64,000 nt of DNA from Tardiphaga robiniae. GTDB taxonomy: Bacteria; Pseudomonadota; Alphaproteobacteria; Rhizobiales; Xanthobacteraceae. Positions 7,805 to 16,566 of this stretch are shown here, one piece after another. Made by a program: the position numbers and the translations under genes. The stretch lies in contig NZ_LVYV01000023.1 of NCBI RefSeq assembly GCF_001618955.1, positions 372,001 through 436,000 of the forward strand. The letters run 5' to 3'. The stretch's first letter is position 1. Every line of letters begins with the position of its first letter. The notes beneath the pieces were generated by a model. That model did no database searches. It was not told where the DNA came from and was given only the letters and a program-made list of their open reading frames with translations.

Positions 7805-8353
7805 CTAACCGCCCGATCCGCCGATCACTGCCCGGACGGTATCGTCCGGGCCGAAGTCTTCCGCGCCATCCACATAGAGCAGGGCGCTGAGCTTCGACCG
7901 CGCGCGATTGACGCGGCTCTTGATGGTGCCGACGGCGCAGCCGCAGATCGTGGCCGCGTCCTCATAGGAGAAGCCCGATGCGCCGACGAGAATAAGCGCT
8001 TCGCGCTGATCCTGCGGAAGCTTCTCGAGCGCCGCGCGAAACTCCTCAAATTCCAGATGGGCGTTTTGCGCCGGCTGGGTCTTCAGAGTCTTGGCATAGC
8101 TGCCATCCGCATCCTCCACCTCACGCCGCCGTTTGCGATAGTCCGACCGGAACAGGTTGCGCAGAATGGTGAACAACCACGCAGGCAGATTCGAGCCGAC
8201 CTGGAAGGAGTCGATATTGGCGAGAGCGCGCAACAGCGTTTCCTGTACGAGGTCATCGGCCCGGTCGCCGTTGCCGGAGAGCGAGATCGCGAAGGCGCGC
8301 AGGCTAGGCACCGACGCCAGAATGTCGTCGCGGAGTGAGTCTGTGAGAGGCAT
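7805..8353 (-). CDS. ecfG: ECF sigma factor EcfG of the general stress response
   Basis: Extracytoplasmic-function sigma factor of 182 residues. It directs RNA polymerase to GGAAC-N16/17-CGTT promoters once NepR is sequestered by phosphorylated PhyR. Region 2 is visible at about residues 20-75 (DDLVQETLLRALANIDSF, LPAWLFTILRNLFRSDYRKR) and region 4 at about 110-160 (LPQDQREALILVGASGFSYEDAA, CGCAVGTIKSRVNRARSKL). Its ATG overlaps the nepR stop (TAATG), so the two are translationally coupled. Position next to nepR and opposite phyR makes the assignment secure. The operon appears autoregulated from the minus-strand promoter candidate at 8643-8667. No sensor kinase gene is nearby. Confidence 0.95.
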   Translation of the reverse strand: MPLTDSLRDDILASVPSLRAFAISLSGNGDRADDLVQETLLRALANIDSFQVGSNLPAWLFTILRNLFRSDYRKRRREVEDADGSYAKTLKTQPAQNAHLEFEEFRAALEKLPQDQREALILVGASGFSYEDAATICGCAVGTIKSRVNRARSKLSALLYVDGAEDFGPDDTVRAVIGGSGG

Positions 8354-8550
8354 TATTCCCCTCCTTCATTTTTGCCAGGATCGCCAGCGATCTGGGCTTG
8401 AGCCTCAGCCCCGTCCAGCTTGCGGATCAGCTCCGCAAATCGGTCCGGCACGCCCTGTCGCACGACATCGTCGTACATGGCGCGCAACTGATGTCCGATC
8501 CGTGACTGGATTTCGGCGTTTAATCCGCCCTTTGGCTTCACATCTTTCAT
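8353..8550 (-). CDS. nepR: Anti-sigma factor NepR
   Basis: Small anti-sigma factor that binds EcfG and is itself captured by phosphorylated PhyR (partner switching). I chose the ATG at 8548-8550 (MKDVKPKGGLNAEIQ, 65 residues) because GGAA is correctly spaced from it; an in-frame ATG at 8560-8562 would add MERV but sits directly on the purine-rich site. The conserved core is GLNAEIQSRIGHQLRAMYDDVVRQGVPDRFAELIRKLD, the two-helix segment that contacts sigma and PhyR. The C-terminal tail is short and acidic. First gene of the nepR-ecfG operon. Confidence 0.93.
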   Translation of the reverse strand: MKDVKPKGGLNAEIQSRIGHQLRAMYDDVVRQGVPDRFAELIRKLDGAEAQAQIAGDPGKNEGGE

Positions 8551-8642
8551 GACCCGTTCCACATTCCCCAGAAGATACGCCCCCTGGAATTTGAGAAATT
8601 TTCTTGATTTTTGAAGCCTTTGCGGCGTCTGTTCGCGATCTT

Positions 8643-8667
8643 AATGCGGAGCACGGCGGAAAGTTCC
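8643..8667 (-). promoter_or_regulatory. EcfG-type promoter candidate for nepR-ecfG
   Basis: On the minus strand GGAAC (8663-8667) is followed after exactly 16 bases by CATT (8643-8646), one base off the CGTT consensus. Direction and position fit autoregulation of nepR-ecfG. Confidence 0.6.
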
Positions 8668-8675
8668 GACCTGGT

Positions 8676-8700
8676 GGAACTTTTGTCCGACTGGGACGTA
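8676..8700 (+). promoter_or_regulatory. EcfG-type promoter candidate for phyR
   Basis: GGAAC (8676-8680), 16 bases, then CGTA (8697-8700), one base off CGTT. It fires toward phyR. With the minus-strand element its -35 box lies in a perfect inverted repeat, AAAGTTCC (8660-8667) / GGAACTTT (8676-8683). Confidence 0.6.
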
Positions 8701-8773
8701 GACACGCACATTGAAGGAACCGGTTGTATTCCGGTACCCCTTTGACTTTGATTTAGAACAGGATGGAGTGGGG

Positions 8774-9574
8774 ATGTCCCGATCACAGCTCGTAGCTGAA
8801 CACTTGCCGCTGTTGCGGCGCTATGCCCGCGCCCTCACAGGTAACCAGGCCTCAGGCGATGCCTATGTAGGCGCCATGCTGGAAGCGTTGCTGCAGGACC
8901 AGTCGCTGCTCGACGAGCAACACGGCGCCCGCGCCGGCTTGTTTCGTCTGTTCACCCAGATTTGGAACTCTGTCGCCTTGAATGACAATCCGGACGTCGC
9001 GCCGCTGCAGGCGGCGTCCGAGAAGCGCATTTCCAACATTACCCCGCTGCCAAGACAGGCCTTCCTGTTGCTATCGCTCGAAGGCTTCTCTGAAGAGGAA
9101 GTCGCCTTCGTACTCGACGCTGATGTGGCGGAAGTGCGTACGCTGGCCGACACGGCCGGCCGAGAAATGGCCGCCGAGATCGCTACCGACGTTCTCATCA
9201 TCGAGGACGAGACCTTTATTGCGATGGATCTCGAAAGCCTCGTAAAGAATCTTGGTCATAACGTCATCGGCGTTGCCCGCACCCATGCGGATGCGGTGGC
9301 GCTCGCGAAGAACAAGAAGCCCGGCCTGATCCTCGCCGATATCCAGCTCGCCGATGGCAGCTCGGGTCTCGATGCGGTGAACGAGTTGCTGCGCATCTTC
9401 GAAGTGCCGGTAGTCTTCATCACCGCCTATCCGGAGCGTTTCCTGACTGGCGAACGTCCAGAGCCGGCATTCCTGATCTCGAAGCCGTTCCAGCCCGCGA
9501 TGGTCTCGGCCGTCGCCAGCCAGGCGCTGTTCTTCCAGCGCAACTCAAAGAACAAGACGGCCAAGGCGTCCTGA
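8774..9574 (+). CDS. phyR: Response regulator PhyR (sigma-factor mimic)
   Basis: General stress response anti-anti-sigma factor, 266 residues, the usual size. Residues 1 to about 130 mimic sigma regions 2 and 4 (MSRSQLVAEHLPLLRRYARALTG; LPRQAFLLLSLEGFSEEEVAFVL). The rest is a receiver domain: acidic DVLIIEDETFIAMDLESL, the phospho-acceptor aspartate in LILADIQLADG (near residue 189), and PVVFITAYPERF with the lysine of LISKPFQ, which fit the FATGUY receiver subclass. When phosphorylated it binds NepR and frees EcfG. The ATG at 8774 follows GGAGTGGGG; the frame extends to 8711, but that would sit almost on the promoter. It is divergent from nepR-ecfG. Confidence 0.96.
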   Translation: MSRSQLVAEHLPLLRRYARALTGNQASGDAYVGAMLEALLQDQSLLDEQHGARAGLFRLFTQIWNSVALNDNPDVAPLQAASEKRISNITPLPRQAFLLLSLEGFSEEEVAFVLDADVAEVRTLADTAGREMAAEIATDVLIIEDETFIAMDLESLVKNLGHNVIGVARTHADAVALAKNKKPGLILADIQLADGSSGLDAVNELLRIFEVPVVFITAYPERFLTGERPEPAFLISKPFQPAMVSAVASQALFFQRNSKNKTAKAS

Positions 9575-9600
9575 TTTCACTTTTATCGATTACGATTGCA

Positions 9601-9630
9601 GCGGCCGGGCCACGTCCGGCCGCTTTTGTT
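9601..9630 (+). terminator. Rho-independent terminator of phyR
   Basis: Perfect 8-bp stem GCGGCCGG / CCGGCCGC (9601-9608, 9616-9623) with a 7-nt loop, followed by TTTTGTTT. The stretch from here to 9832 shows no gene. Confidence 0.85.
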
Positions 9631-9832
9631 TGGACTATGCGGCGCGGCGGATGATAACTGCCCAATAACTCCGCTGTCCTTGCGCAAACTATCAGCGAGC
9701 GGCGGGAGGGGGCCGGCACTATTGTGTTGAAGCAGCGATCAATGCCGATATCATCCCCCGATAGGCGGCATATTGCCACGTCCCGCAGGGCTGTGGCCGG
9801 GCTGCGTGACCCTTCTGGTCGAACCGGTGCGC

Positions 9833-10663
9833 ATGAACTCAACTGCCGACGCTGAACCTCACATCTATCAATCCAACGTGACGCGTCCCATCGCGGTCGA
9901 TGTCAGTAAGGTATCGCTCACCTTCGATACGGCCGACGGCAAGGTCGAAGCCCTATCCAATGTCGATCTGCAAATCGGCGGCGGGGAGTTCGTCTCCTTC
10001 ATCGGTCCCTCCGGCTGCGGCAAGACCACGCTGCTGCGTGTGATCGCGGACCTGCAGCAACCAAGCTCCGGCAGCGTCACTGTCAATGGCATGAGCGCCG
10101 AGCAGGCGCGGCTCGGGCGCAATTACGGCTATGTGTTTCAGGCGCCGGCGCTGTTTCCCTGGCGCAGCATCGAGGCCAATCTCAAGCTGCCGCTGGAGCT
10201 GATGGGCTTTTCGCCGACCGAACAAAAGCAGCGCGCCGCGCGCTACCTCGACCTCGTCAATCTCACCGGCTTCGAACGCAAGTTTCCCTGGCAGCTCTCC
10301 GGCGGCATGCAGCAGCGGGTTTCCATCGCGCGGGCGTTGTCGTTCGATCCCGAATTGCTGCTGATGGACGAGCCGTTCGGAGCACTGGACGAGATCGTCA
10401 GGGATCATCTCAACGAACAGTTGCTGCAATTGTGGGCCAAGACCCGCAAGACCGTGCTGTTCGTGACGCATTCGATTCCTGAAGCGGTGTTTCTCTCGAG
10501 CAGGATCGTGGTGATGTCACCGCGGCCGGGGCGCATCACCGATATTATCGACTACAATTTCCCGCGCGAGCGCACGCTGGAAATTCGCGAGACACCGGAA
10601 TTCATGGCCATCGCGCAGCGCGTGCGCACGGGCCTGCGCGCCGGGCACTCCTATGACGAGTAG
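9833..10663 (+). CDS. ABC transporter ATPase, NitT/TauT (nitrate/sulfonate/pyrimidine) type
   Basis: ATP-hydrolysing subunit of an importer, 276 residues. It has Walker A (GPSGCGKTT, near residue 60), the Q-loop ([11 protein letters not shown]), the LSGGMQQR signature, Walker B ([13 protein letters not shown]) and the H-loop ([13 protein letters not shown]). The start ATG at 9833 (MNSTADAEP) is preferred over an upstream in-frame start at 9773. It is the first of four genes: its last codons overlap the first permease by 11 bases, then come a second permease and an NMT1/THI5-like binding protein. The set probably imports a small nitrogen heterocycle or organic acid; pyrimidine or thiamine precursors are possible but not shown. 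Confidence 0.92.
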   Translation: MNSTADAEPHIYQSNVTRPIAVDVSKVSLTFDTADGKVEALSNVDLQIGGGEFVSFIGPSGCGKTTLLRVIADLQQPSSGSVTVNGMSAEQARLGRNYGYVFQAPALFPWRSIEANLKLPLELMGFSPTEQKQRAARYLDLVNLTGFERKFPWQLSGGMQQRVSIARALSFDPELLLMDEPFGALDEIVRDHLNEQLLQLWAKTRKTVLFVTHSIPEAVFLSSRIVVMSPRPGRITDIIDYNFPRERTLEIRETPEFMAIAQRVRTGLRAGHSYDE

Positions 10664-11579
10664 TACGGTGGATACGATGCCGGTCGCGCGCAAGGCACGG
10701 CGCACGCATCCGCTGGTCAAGCGCAGCGCGCCGGTGGTGACCATTGTCGCGGTGTTGATCATCATCTGGTACATCGGCGCCGTATTGATGAACCTGTCGC
10801 TGGTGCGCGGCGGTTTCGAGCGCGAGGAAGCGCCTTACACGACGATGGAATTGCTGGAAGGCACCATGAGCGCGGAGCGGCCGCTGCTGCCGGCGCCGCA
10901 TCAGGTGGTCGGTGCTTTCATCGACGGCGTGTTCGGCTATGCGCCGACGGCGCCGCGTAGCCTCGTCTATCATTCCATGGTGACGCTGTCGGCGACGCTG
11001 CTCGGCTTCGCGCTCGGTGCGCTGCTCGGCATCGTGCTGGCGCTTGCCATCGTGCACAGCCGCGTGCTGGAGCGCAGCCTGATGCCGTGGATCATCTGCT
11101 CGCAGATGGTGCCCATATTGGCGCTGGCGCCGATCTTCATTGTGGTGCTCGGTGCCGTCGGCCTACAAGGCCTGCTGCCGAAATCGATCATCTCGGCCTA
11201 TTTGAGTTTCTTCCCAATCACGATAGGCATGGTGAAGGGCTTTACCTCGCCCGATCCGATGCAGATGGATCTGATGCGGACATGGTCGGCGACGCCGCGG
11301 CAGGTGCTGTCGAAACTGCGCTGGCCCTCGGCGGTGCCGTATCTCTTTGCCAGCCTCAAGGTCGCCATCACCATTTCGCTGATCGGCGCCATCGTCGCGG
11401 AATTGCCGACCGGCGCGGAAGCCGGCATCGGCGCACGCTTGCTGGCCGGCTCCTATTACGGCCAGACGATCCAGATCTGGTCCGCGCTGGTGGCCGCCGC
11501 CGTGCTGGCGTCCGGCCTGATAGCGATTGTGAACTATGCCGAACGCAAGGTCGCGCAGCGGATGGGCGCGCGGTCATGA
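10653..11579 (+). CDS. ABC transporter permease 1 (NitT/TauT type)
   Basis: Inner-membrane permease of 308 residues with a BPD_transp_1 domain. An N-terminal membrane helix ([19 protein letters not shown]) is followed by a periplasmic stretch of about 75 residues, then the core with the EAA-like loop around [29 protein letters not shown], which should contact the ATPase. The start overlaps the ATPase gene and its TGA overlaps the ATG of the second permease, so the three are translationally coupled. Two non-identical permeases suggest a heterodimeric channel. Confidence 0.9.
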   Translation: MTSSTVDTMPVARKARRTHPLVKRSAPVVTIVAVLIIIWYIGAVLMNLSLVRGGFEREEAPYTTMELLEGTMSAERPLLPAPHQVVGAFIDGVFGYAPTAPRSLVYHSMVTLSATLLGFALGALLGIVLALAIVHSRVLERSLMPWIICSQMVPILALAPIFIVVLGAVGLQGLLPKSIISAYLSFFPITIGMVKGFTSPDPMQMDLMRTWSATPRQVLSKLRWPSAVPYLFASLKVAITISLIGAIVAELPTGAEAGIGARLLAGSYYGQTIQIWSALVAAAVLASGLIAIVNYAERKVAQRMGARS

Positions 11580-12706
11580 ACCGGCGCCAGATCCGCCTCG
11601 GTTTCATCATGTCGGCGGTGTTCGTGCTGATCACACTGATGCTCCCACTGCCGCTCTCGGGCGTGCCTGTCGCGGCATTGATGGCGCGGCCGCCGACATT
11701 CCTGCTCACCGGCGTGATCGTCCTGGTGTTCGGCTTTGCCGCCGGCTTTCGCGGCCTCCCCGCCATCGTGATCGGGCTCATCGGCGCGGGCATCACCGCC
11801 GACATGACGCTGATGCTGCTCCGCGATCCCCTGATTGCCGGCGATGCCGCATCGGGCTTCTGGATGATGGTCGTCGGCGTCTGGCTGGCATCTTGGATCT
11901 GCGTCGTCGCGCTGGCCGGGCTGAAACCGCGCAACAGCGCATTTCGGAAGATCATCGATCTTGCCATCCCGCTGCTGTTCGGTGCGGCCGTGTTCTATCT
12001 CTGGGAGGTTGTGGTGCGCGGCGCCGGCGTGCCGCCGGTGCTGCTGCCGTCGCCGAGCGCGGCCGCTGCGAAATTCATGGCGTCGCTGCCGATATTGGGC
12101 GCAGATTTCGTGCAGACCTTCATCCGCGGCGTGCTGATCGGCTACGCCATCGGCTGCGGCGCCGGTTTGCTGGTCGCGATCCTCGCACATCGCTTCGAAT
12201 TTCTCGGCCGCGGCCTGCTGCCGCTTGGTAATTTCTTCTCGGCGCTGCCGTTAGTCGGCGTCGCGCCCATCATGGTGATGTGGTTCGGCTTCGACTGGCC
12301 GTCGAAGGCTGCCGTGGTGGCGCTGGTGACGTTCTTCCCGATGCTGGTAAATGCGCTGGCCGGCCTGCAAGCCGCCGGCGACATCGAACGTGACCTGATG
12401 CGCTCCTACGGCGCGAGCTATGCCCAGACTCTGATCAAGTTGTATCTTCCCGCTGCTCTACCTTTCATCTTCAATGCACTGAAGATCAATGCCACACTGG
12501 CCCTGATCGGGGCGATCGTCGCGGAATTCTTCGGCACGCCGACGCAAGGCATAGGTTTTCGTATTTCGACGGAAGCCGGGCGCATGGCGCTGGACATGGT
12601 GTGGGCGGAGATCGCGCTCGCCGCGATTGCGGGAATGGCATTTTATGGACTTGTTGCGCTGGCCGAGCGCGCGACCACGTTTTGGCATCCATCCATACGA
12701 GCCTAA
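11576..12706 (+). CDS. ABC transporter permease 2 (NitT/TauT type)
   Basis: Inner-membrane permease of 376 residues. It starts at the ATG overlapping the previous stop (ATGA at 11576-11579). The N-terminal third (residues 1 to about 115) holds about four extra helices (MSAVFVLITLMLPLPL; FLLTGVIVLVFGFAAGF) before the canonical BPD_transp_1 domain, whose EAA-like loop is [43 protein letters not shown]. It pairs with permease 1. The extra N-terminal helices are longer than in single-permease systems of this family. Confidence 0.88.
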   Translation: MNRRQIRLGFIMSAVFVLITLMLPLPLSGVPVAALMARPPTFLLTGVIVLVFGFAAGFRGLPAIVIGLIGAGITADMTLMLLRDPLIAGDAASGFWMMVVGVWLASWICVVALAGLKPRNSAFRKIIDLAIPLLFGAAVFYLWEVVVRGAGVPPVLLPSPSAAAAKFMASLPILGADFVQTFIRGVLIGYAIGCGAGLLVAILAHRFEFLGRGLLPLGNFFSALPLVGVAPIMVMWFGFDWPSKAAVVALVTFFPMLVNALAGLQAAGDIERDLMRSYGASYAQTLIKLYLPAALPFIFNALKINATLALIGAIVAEFFGTPTQGIGFRISTEAGRMALDMVWAEIALAAIAGMAFYGLVALAERATTFWHPSIRA

Positions 12707-12737
12707 ATCGGCAGGCTCGCGAATTCCGGAGTTGGGC

Positions 12738-13718
12738 ATGAAGAAGATCATGGCACTTGGCGCGGCGATGACCCTGTCGCTCGGCTCTGCGCAGGCAGCG
12801 GACAAGGTCACCGTCCAGTTGAAGTGGGTCGCGCAGGCCCAGTTCGCCGGCTACTTCGTGGCCAAGGAGAAGGGCTTCTACAAGGAGGCCGGGCTTGACG
12901 TGACCATCAAGCCGGGCGGTCCCGACGTCGCCCCGCCGCAGGTGATCGCTGGCGGCGGTGCCGATGTGGTGGTGGATTGGATGCCCTCGGCGCTGGCTTC
13001 GCGCGAGAAGGGCGTGCCGCTGGTCAATATCTCGCAGACCTTCAAGAAGTCCGGACTCGAACTCACCTGCCGCGCCGAAACCGGCATCAAGAAGCCGACT
13101 GATCTGAAGGGCAAGGTTACCGGCGTCTGGTACGGGGGCAACGAATATCCGTTCCTCTCCTGGATGTCGAAGCTGGGCTACAAGACCGATGGCTCGCCGG
13201 CGGGCGTGAAGATCATCAAGCAGGGCTTCAATGTCGATCCGCTGCTGCAGAAGCAGGCCGATTGCGTGTCGACCATGGCCTATAACGAATACTGGCAGGT
13301 GATCGACGGCGGCTACAAGCCAAGCCAGCTCACCGTGTTTAAATATGAGGACGAAGGCGTCGCCACATTAGAGGACGGCCTTTGGGTGCTCGACAAGAAC
13401 CTCAAGGATCCCGTCTTCGTCGCCAAGATGGCGAAGTTCGTGAAGGCGTCGATGAAGGGCTGGGACTATGCCAAGGCCAATCCCGACGAAGCGGTGAAGA
13501 TCATCCTGGCTGGCGACTCCACGGGCGCCAAGACTGCTAAGGACCAGAAGCGCATGATGACCGAGGTCAGTAAGTTGCTCGGCGATGCCAATGGCAAGCT
13601 CGACGTCAAGGACTATGATCGCACCGTTGCAACGCTGATGTCTGGCGGTTCGGATCCCGTGATTACCAAGAAGCCGGAAGGTGCCTACAGCTTCGCAGTC
13701 TATGACGCGATGAAGTAA
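12738..13718 (+). CDS. NMT1/THI5-like ABC substrate-binding protein
   Basis: Periplasmic binding protein of 326 residues. A short Sec signal peptide (MKKIMALGAAMTLSLGSAQA) precedes DKVTVQLKWVAQAQFAGYFVAKEKGFYKEAGLDV, the hallmark opening of NMT1/THI5-like proteins such as ThiY. GGADVVVDWMPSALASREKG and KKPTDLKGKVTGVWYGGNEYPF are further family blocks. It follows the second permease by 31 bases and completes the importer at 9833-13718. The ligand is probably a pyrimidine-like or other small planar molecule; there is no riboswitch-like leader to settle it. Confidence 0.9.
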   Translation: MKKIMALGAAMTLSLGSAQAADKVTVQLKWVAQAQFAGYFVAKEKGFYKEAGLDVTIKPGGPDVAPPQVIAGGGADVVVDWMPSALASREKGVPLVNISQTFKKSGLELTCRAETGIKKPTDLKGKVTGVWYGGNEYPFLSWMSKLGYKTDGSPAGVKIIKQGFNVDPLLQKQADCVSTMAYNEYWQVIDGGYKPSQLTVFKYEDEGVATLEDGLWVLDKNLKDPVFVAKMAKFVKASMKGWDYAKANPDEAVKIILAGDSTGAKTAKDQKRMMTEVSKLLGDANGKLDVKDYDRTVATLMSGGSDPVITKKPEGAYSFAVYDAMK

Positions 13719-13727
13719 TCACGGGTA

Positions 13728-14639
13728 TCAGCGGCGCGCGAATAACGGCTGCGCGCCGATTGACTTGGCGAGGTGATCGCCAAAGGCCTCACTGATCGGC
13801 GGCAGCGTGCGGCCGGCTTTCTTGATGATGGTGATGGCCCGCGAGAAATCCGCGACGTCGATCTGCCGCGAGCGCAGGTCTGGCTCAGCGCCGATCTCGC
13901 GTGCGGAGCCTGGCAGGATGGTGATGCCCAGGCCGGCGCGGACCATGGCGATGGCCGTCATCATATAGGTCGCCTCGCAGGTCGGCTGCGCGATGTGTCC
14001 CGCGGTCAGGAAGGCGCTGTCGACGACCGCCCGGACGCTGGTCGCGGGATCCATCAGCACCAGCGGATATTTCATCAGATCGTCGATGGTGACCTTGCGG
14101 ATGCCGCCAATCGGGTGCTTCGCCGGAAACACCACATGCATGCGGTCGCGCACTTCGAGCAGTACTTCCACGTCGTGGCCGGTAACGCTGCCGCCCATGA
14201 TGCCGAGATCGACCTCTTCCGAGCGGACGAGATCGAGGACGCGGTTGGCAATCACGTCCTTCAGGACGAAGGACGTGCCGGGCTGTATTTCACGAAACGA
14301 CTTGATGGCTTCAGGCAAGGCGCCTGCCGCGACCGAGGGGAGCGCCGCGATCCGGACGACGCCCCGGCGCTTGGCCGCGATGTCGCGGGTGTCCACGACC
14401 ACGGCATCGAGATCGCGGATCATGCGCTGAAACACCGGCAGCAGTTCGCGGCCGACCCGCGTCAGTTCGACGGAGCGGGTGTTGCGATCGAACAGTTTCA
14501 CCTCGAGGGTTTCTTCGAGGCGCCTGATCTGAACCGTCAGCGTCGGCTGCGCCAGATGCAGCAACTCCGCGGCGCGGGTAAAGCTGCCGGCCTGGGCGAC
14601 GACAACGAATGACCTCATCTGCCGGAGATTTATATCCAT
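13728..14639 (-). CDS. LysR-family transcriptional regulator
   Basis: DNA-binding regulator of 303 residues. The winged helix-turn-helix is at about residues 1-60 (MDINLRQMRSFVVVAQAGSFTRAAELLHLAQPTLTVQIRRLEE), followed by the two-lobed co-inducer domain. It is divergent from the AtuA operon, with the palindrome TTGAATTAATTCAA between them, so it probably controls that operon and itself. It is convergent with the ABC importer operon, 9 bases from the end of that operon's last gene. Confidence 0.92.
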   Translation of the reverse strand: MDINLRQMRSFVVVAQAGSFTRAAELLHLAQPTLTVQIRRLEETLEVKLFDRNTRSVELTRVGRELLPVFQRMIRDLDAVVVDTRDIAAKRRGVVRIAALPSVAAGALPEAIKSFREIQPGTSFVLKDVIANRVLDLVRSEEVDLGIMGGSVTGHDVEVLLEVRDRMHVVFPAKHPIGGIRKVTIDDLMKYPLVLMDPATSVRAVVDSAFLTAGHIAQPTCEATYMMTAIAMVRAGLGITILPGSAREIGAEPDLRSRQIDVADFSRAITIIKKAGRTLPPISEAFGDHLAKSIGAQPLFARR

Positions 14640-14660
14640 AGGGAATTTCTATCAATGAGA

Positions 14661-14674
14661 TTGAATTAATTCAA
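14661..14674. promoter_or_regulatory. Palindromic operator candidate for the LysR regulator
   Basis: TTGAATTAATTCAA is a perfect 14-base palindrome 22 bases from the LysR start, in the intergenic region shared with the AtuA operon, and contains the T-N11-A spacing of LysR boxes. A further TTGAAT follows directly. Confidence 0.55.
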
Positions 14675-14837
14675 TTGAATAGAGGAAGGCTTGCGGCTTC
14701 AATCTGCCGAAGCGACATGTCCGCGATCGCCTGCTCAGGTCGGGCCATATCCAACAAAACAGATCGGGAGATGACACGCAGCGATCGTGCCTTTCGCACA
14801 TTCATCGCTCGCAGGTCTGATCCAGGGAGAATTGTTC

Positions 14838-16172
14838 GTGCGCACCATCAGGATCGGATCAGGTGCCGGTTATTCGGGTGACCGGATCGAACCGGCGATC
14901 GAACTCGCCGAAAGCGGCAACCTCGATTATCTCGTTTTCGAGTGTCTCGCCGAACGCACCATCGCGCTGGCCCAGCAGGACCGGTTGAAGGACCCGCAGG
15001 GCGGCTTCGATCCGCTGCTCGCCGACCGCATGAAGGCGGTGCTCCCAATCTGCAGAAAGAATGGCGTCAAGGTCATCACCAATATGGGCGCAGCGAATCC
15101 CGTCGCCGCAGCGCAGGCAACGCGTGACATCGCCAAGGCGCTTGGTCTGACCGGATTGAAAGTCGCGGCAGTGACTGGCGACGATGTGCTGGACCAGGCG
15201 CGAAACTCCGACGTCGCGCTGGACGAAGGAGGCTCCGTCAAGGCGCTCGGCAATCGCGTGATCTCGGCCAATGCCTACACCGGCGCAGCGCCCATCGCCG
15301 AAGCGCTGGCTGGTGGCGCAGATGTTGTGATTACCGGTCGCGCGGCCGATCCGGCGCTGTTTCTCGGACCGCTGGTGCATGAATTTGGCTGGGCGATGGA
15401 TGACTGGGACCTGCTCGGCAAGGGCACCATGGTCGGCCATCTCTTGGAATGCGCAGGCCAGATCACCGGCGGCTATTTCGCCGATCCCGGCGTGAAGGAT
15501 GTGCAGGGCCTCGCGCGGCTCGGCTTTCCCATCGGCGAGGTGCGTGAGGACGGCGATCTCGTTGTCACCAAGGTCGCAGGCTCGGGCGGCCAGATCACGC
15601 GCGCGACGGTGACCGAGCAGTTGCTCTACGAAATTCACGATCCGGTGCGCTACTTCCAGCCAGATGTGGTCGCTGACTTTTCGCAGGTGCGCGTCGAGGA
15701 AGTCGGCCCCGACCGCATCCATGTTACCGGTGGCACCGGCACGGCCAAGACGGGTCTGCTGAAGACATCAGTGGGCTATCTCGACAGCTATATCGGCGAG
15801 GGCGAGATTTCCTATGCTGGTGTCAATGCCGTCGCGCGCGGGCGTCTTGCGCTCGACATCGTGCGCGAGCGCCTCACGCTCACCGGCGTGAAGATGACGG
15901 AGAGCCGCTTCGATCTGATCGGCGTCAATGCGCTGCATGGTGACGCCCTGGCCGAAGGCCGCGATCCCTATGAAGTCCGCATCCGTGTCGCGGGGCGTAC
16001 AGACTCGCTCGCGGAAGCGGTGAAGATCGGCAACGAGGTCGAAACGCTTTACACCAACGGGCCTGCCGGTGGCGGCGGGGCCTGGAAATCGGCGCGCGAA
16101 ATCGTCGGGGTTGCCTCGGCCCTGTTGCCGGAGAGTGTCGTAGCTCCTCGCGTCACATTCATGGAGGCGTGA
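14838..16172 (+). CDS. AtuA-family (DUF1446) protein
   Basis: About 445 residues of the acyclic terpene utilisation AtuA / DUF1446 family. Recognisable blocks are IRIGSGAGYSGDRIEPAIELAESGNLDYLVFECLAERT at the N-terminus, GVKVITNMGAANP, ADVVITGRAADPALFLGPL, AGQITGGYFADPG and GVNALHGDALAEG. I start at GTG 14838 because GGGAGA lies 7 bases upstream and the sequence begins at the conserved IRIGSGAG; earlier in-frame starts add a non-conserved leader. Members are linked genetically to catabolism of terpenoids or other branched acids, but the reaction is not well defined. The next gene (16175) encodes the small AtuA-like domain that in some family members is fused to this one. Confidence 0.85.
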   Translation: MRTIRIGSGAGYSGDRIEPAIELAESGNLDYLVFECLAERTIALAQQDRLKDPQGGFDPLLADRMKAVLPICRKNGVKVITNMGAANPVAAAQATRDIAKALGLTGLKVAAVTGDDVLDQARNSDVALDEGGSVKALGNRVISANAYTGAAPIAEALAGGADVVITGRAADPALFLGPLVHEFGWAMDDWDLLGKGTMVGHLLECAGQITGGYFADPGVKDVQGLARLGFPIGEVREDGDLVVTKVAGSGGQITRATVTEQLLYEIHDPVRYFQPDVVADFSQVRVEEVGPDRIHVTGGTGTAKTGLLKTSVGYLDSYIGEGEISYAGVNAVARGRLALDIVRERLTLTGVKMTESRFDLIGVNALHGDALAEGRDPYEVRIRVAGRTDSLAEAVKIGNEVETLYTNGPAGGGGAWKSAREIVGVASALLPESVVAPRVTFMEA

Positions 16173-16174
16173 CC

Positions 16175-16504
16175 ATGAAACTCCATGAGATCGCGCATTC
16201 ACGCAGCGGCGACAAGGGCGACACGTCCAACATTTCCGTCATCGCTCTCGATATGGGTGACTTCGCGTTTCTGGCCGAGCATGTGACTGCCGATTGCGTC
16301 GCGCAGCATTTCAGCAAGACCATCACGGGCGCCGTCACACGTTATGAATTGCCGACGCTCGGCGCGCTGAACTTCGTGCTGACGGGCGCGCTCGGCGGCG
16401 GTGTCGTGCGATCGCTCGCGCTGGATACGCACGGCAAATCATTGAGCTCTGCGCTGCTTGAATTCGAGCTGCCGGACAACGGAGCGTCATCCGGCTCACC
16501 ATGA
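16175..16504 (+). CDS. AtuA-like small domain protein
   Basis: 109 residues, starting MKLHEIAHSRSGDKGDTSNISVIALDMGDF, the signature of the AtuA-related small domain often fused to, or encoded next to, DUF1446 proteins. The ATG at 16175 has GGAGG 7 bases upstream, inside the end of the preceding gene, whose stop lies 3 bases before the ATG; a GTG at 16169 is less likely. It probably forms a complex with the preceding protein. Confidence 0.85.
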   Translation: MKLHEIAHSRSGDKGDTSNISVIALDMGDFAFLAEHVTADCVAQHFSKTITGAVTRYELPTLGALNFVLTGALGGGVVRSLALDTHGKSLSSALLEFELPDNGASSGSP

Positions 16505-16566
16505 TCTTCGTCACAATAGGACGACGATACTTTCATACCAAAAAACCAAAAACGGGAGGACTATTG

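Noticed and set aside
9631-9832. Thiamine (TPP) riboswitch before the NMT1/THI5-like importer
   Set aside because: No CUGAGA-type box or paired THI-box elements could be found in the leader, so pyrimidine or thiamine-precursor import stays unproven.
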